A program made the position numbers and the translations under genes. From Nemertoderma westbladi (Eukaryota; Xenacoelomorpha; Nemertodermatida; Nemertodermatidae), in contig JAUCBJ010003676.1 in NCBI GenBank assembly GCA_032718475.1, positions 1 to 64,000 of the forward strand: a stretch of 64,000 nucleotides of DNA. The letters are read 5' to 3'. Under the pieces are notes generated by a model. The model was not told the DNA's origin. It saw only the letters and a list, made by a program, of their open reading frames with translations, and made no database searches. Every line of letters begins with the position of its first letter. Positions within the stretch are counted from its first letter, which is position 1. Positions 60,478 through 64,000 of this stretch are shown here, in pieces.

Positions 60478-60623
60478 GACCTCAGGATAGGACAAAACTG
60501 CAGCAAGTGGTCCTTCCAATAATCCCGCAGTCAACGTGCAGTCGGCCCGATTACTATGGAGACCTAATTGAAGACAACATGATATGTGCGGGCTATGAGG
60601 AGGGTGGAAAGGATACCTGTCAG
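60478..60623 (+). CDS. Trypsin-like serine protease, specificity exon
   Basis: Acceptor AATTATAG ends at 60477; donor CAG|GTGAGA starts at 60624. It completes the split Gly codon (GPQDRTKLQQ) and ends in phase 0. It encodes VVLPIIPQSTCSR, NMICAGYEEGGKDTCQ. The Asp at 60612-60614 sits six residues before the catalytic Ser of the next exon, the position of Asp189, which predicts cleavage after Arg or Lys. Confidence 0.9.
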
Positions 60624-61259
60624 GTGAGATACCGAAGTTAAGTAATATTGTAAGAAGTGCTGCTAAAGAAGAATATTATTGTAAATAAAAAATAAAACTA
60701 TTTACTTCAAGTCTCACAATCGAATACTTTCTAAGAATAGAGTTAGAGGTTTTTTGAACTGTAACATCAAGAACTGTGTATTACGAATTTATTATGAGTG
60801 CGTAATTTTATTCGAAAATGTTAATATTTATATAAAATAGACTGAATATGTATTTCTTAAAAATAAAGCAACTCATATCTTCTTGTTTCCCATTGGAATA
60901 AGTTAGTCCATTTGAACACCTCATACTATTAAATATCACATAAAATTATATAGCAAGATCAGCTACAGCATGAAAGAAAACAGAGGTTGTGTGTGTATGT
61001 GTTGTGTGTGTGTGTGTATGATACATTAATAGATATCACAGAAAATACCCGACTAAAATTTAAACTTTCTACTTTCACTTAATTGACATTTTATTAAAAT
61101 CGTCAAACTAAAAAGGAAATCTAATAAATTAGTTTAAATTAGTTAAATAGTTAAAATTTTAAAATTAAGAAATGTAAGGTAAAATTTATATTTTTGAACA
61201 CAACTACCAAACGCCAAGTAGTGATGGTAGACCTGCGCCATCTTCGACTCCTAGGCTAC

Positions 61260-62180
61260 TGCGCCACTTAACCCTTGCCCCACCGATGCAATTCAATGCT
61301 CCCAGTATTATGGAGAACTGCATTCTGTGGAATAACCCAACCCATGATGGTGCTGTAGGGACGATCCCATTTACTTTGTATCCGATCAGCGAAGATCCTC
61401 AAGATTTTATTTGCCTATGGAGCCAATACGCCATCACAGGAAACCACAAACGGTCCAAAGTCTGCTCTCCTATTTCTTGCTGCTTCTGTGTAGAGAGTAG
61501 TCTTTACATCCTCTGCAGTTTCTAGGACCCTCATAAATGGGCGCCCCACTCGTGACTCGGTGACAAGGTTTACATCCTTAATACACAACAATGCCTGAAT
61601 CTGCGGTTTGAACATCCCCCAGAGACCCCTACATCGCTCCGAAGTCCTGCCTCTTCTAGACTTGCCTGTTAGTGCAGAGTCGAAATTCCAAGGAGACTAT
61701 ATCGCCAATGACATCATGGAGTTTGTTTGTTGTGTAGTTGTATTACAAACTGCCTTTCTTGAAATTTAGGACATGATTTATAGTATGTGGAATGTTGCCA
61801 CACAACTGTCTCATCTGGCTGGGACATCAAACAGGTTGCTCCCAGAATGGATGGACAATCCGTTATGGTTCTTCTTTACCCTGCACTACCCGTCATCGTT
61901 CAGGAGAAAGTGTGCAGATAATCTCATAGAACTTGGTGGGTTCATGGCCGAGCTGTTCTGTTCGAGCTGTCCTTTCTGATTCTTGGAGGCTCGGGGACAG
62001 CCCGGATCAGAAACCTCTCTCATGGTGAATCTCCCAATACCACTGTCAAAAGTGATTTGCATCGTCCAGATCTCTAAAGATAGATGCACAATCGGGTGTG
62101 ACCCGTTGTTGATATCTCCACTCAGGTTGGAGGGAGTATGCCATTGCGATAATGCTGCATGTGACTCTTCCTTCGCCATC
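61260..62180 (-). pseudogene. Unrecognised degenerate coding-like segment in a protease intron
   Basis: Less AT-rich than its surroundings, with a 97-codon open stretch at 61886-62179 (MAKEESHAALSQWHTPSN, then IWTMQITFDSGIGRF) and another at 61415-61615. Stops and shifts separate them. It could be a decayed transposon ORF or a gene fragment; I do not recognise the family. Not part of the protease. Confidence 0.3.
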
Positions 62181-62344
62181 TCAGTCAGATGGTCATATTT
62201 CTTAAAAATTAAACATACTCATGTGTTATAATTCATTTAGCAGTTCTAGGTGAATGTGAATAAGACCTAATTTTTTCCATTAAGTGATAATGAGTGTTAA
62301 TTAATCACCCTGCTTTCATTCATTGCTACTTAACGTTGTTTTAG

Positions 62345-62506
<162 letters not shown>

Positions 62507-63623
62507 ACGTTGCATAAACAGAATGTCTGGTGAATATTTCGTGTGGTGATGGAGAAATGTAATCGAGCTCTAGGGAAATTATGTAATTCATAATAATTAG
62601 TATAATATCGAGAAAAATTAATAAAAAAATCACTTGAACCAAAAACACAGTTTAGTACTTTGATCTTGTGATATATAAGTAATTTAATTATTTTAACTTA
62701 CATCAATATATGTTAACATTGTTGTATATAAATAATATTGTTTAATTTGTCACGTAAGTTATTTAGTATCATTTCTGTCAGTAAATTGTGTAGAGATCCT
62801 ACTTTCCACTTCTGAACAAAACCATTTACATTACACATTTCCTACCATGGCATAGTGGTTAAATTATTTTTCTTTAAACTATATCTCTCCAGAGTTTGAC
62901 GTTACTCAAACTCTTTTTCAAACTCTTTTATCAAACTCTCGGTCAAATTTTTTACGATACCATAAAGAGACAACCCAGGGCACATCACAGCCTTGCATCC
63001 TTAAAGAAGGCACAAGCCAGATGCATTGTAGCTTGTCAGACTTCGACTGGATAAAAAATAGGAAAGATGTAACAACTTTGCCTTTTATCTTTTCCATTTA
63101 TACTCAAAGTGTCATGGATGGCTTATTAACAGCGGGGTTCTGGTTTAACCTGCACCAGCTGTGTTAAATATATGATATGATGATGATATCCACCTCATGG
63201 GAAATGATGGAGAAAGATATGTTAATCTGAAATATAAATCTTTTGATCAATATTCTATTATTTTCACACTCGGTTATCTAAATCCGAGTGGTAGGTACAT
63301 CACATTTGTAATTGTTGTAATCCCAGGTTCTTCAGCTTTGGGGATTTATTGGTCAAGGTCAAAGTCAACCTCAGGTACATAAAATGGGGGATTGTCTGAG
63401 TATAGAAGGAGTATAAACATTTTTCATTAAAAATCCTGAGGGGTCTCTTAATCGTCGGGCGGGTCATATGTATTGTATATCACACTGTATTATATATAAT
63501 TTGACATTTGCAGTCTATAATAAGAAGTATATTAAATTAAGTTTATTGAATTATGCAACACTGCCAATTAAGGCGACACTGAATACACCATGTCCCAGAA
63601 TATAGTGTCGTAATTCAGTGACA

Positions 63624-63642
63624 CCCCCCCCCCCCCCCCCCC
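63624..63642. repeat. Poly-C run of 19
   Basis: C19 in AT-rich spacer. The rest of 62507-64000 shows no gene or repeat I can support. Confidence 0.9.
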
Positions 63643-64000
63643 TAATTTTTCTACAAATCTTGATGAGATTGCATGACATTTGAAACTGAGATAGTTTCAC
63701 CTCCCGACCTCTGACTGGGTGAGCCAGAATTTTTATTTTTGCTTTCAATCTTTAGCTACAAGCGTTTAAAAAAAAGTGTCTCCAGCAATATTACACCAGT
63801 TACACCGCAGTTATTCTTGTACCGTATAACTGTTTGATGGCACCAATCTAAAGCTGGTCATACAAGGATTCTAAATATGTAACACAATTTGAATTTCGTT
63901 GAAAAATAGCTGAGATATGAGCGTTCAAATGTTGCATGGTTATGATCCGGCGTGAGGCATTTTTATTCTATTTAATAAATGGTGATTGTATTAATATGTG

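Overview
The window is AT-rich invertebrate animal DNA. It has intron-containing host genes, BEL/Pao LTR retrotransposons, LINE fragments, minisatellites and many long poly-G/poly-C runs. The phylum cannot be fixed from sequence alone. Host loci are sparse: (i) an unrecognised two-exon gene on the minus strand (exon 1 at 20406-20894, exon 2 at 12461-12841; about 289 aa), whose 7.6-kb intron is filled with repeats; (ii) a plus-strand neprilysin-like M13 zinc peptidase (24950-27972) with a membrane anchor and an intact catalytic core; (iii) four plus-strand exons of a trypsin-like serine protease (58190-62506) whose exon with the catalytic His was not found.

Two BEL/Pao lineages dominate, both on the minus strand. 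Element A fills 1-11040: truncated Pol at the left edge, Gag, a leader with palindromes, and two roughly 3-kb LTRs abutting head to tail. A second, partial family-A copy (32882-35744) has a 3' LTR plus a two-frame accessory ORF. Element B (37309-55502) is near complete: two roughly 1.9-kb LTRs, gag, protease, RT/RNase H, integrase, and a two-frame accessory ORF between pol and the 3' LTR. Its coding region is broken by a G-tract frameshift, one in-frame UGA and two 4-bp indels. Its left LTR carries a 1.84-kb insertion, which itself contains a Harbinger-like MITE. Relics of both LTR families follow at 55503-57640.

Region by region: 1-11040 element A; 11041-12460 dispersed repeat and spacer; 12461-20894 unknown gene with minisatellites; 22347-24152 a 55-bp satellite; 24950-27972 M13 peptidase; 30265-32057 a young LINE with target-site duplication; 32094-32438 a fragment of another LINE; 32882-37308 family-A fragment; 37309-55502 element B; 55503-57640 relics; 58190-62506 serine protease exons; the rest is spacer.

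The strongest candidates for undescribed biology are: a 16-nt motif with a palindromic core scattered in at least ten same-orientation copies through element B, coding and non-coding alike, and read in two different frames; a 3' accessory ORF pair homologous between the two BEL lineages, the second ORF in the same relative frame in both and with a CCHC knuckle in one; and a tRNA-like A-box/B-box unit inside the element B LTR, kept with exact spacing in a diverged relic LTR. All judgments are by eye; no alignment or database search was run.
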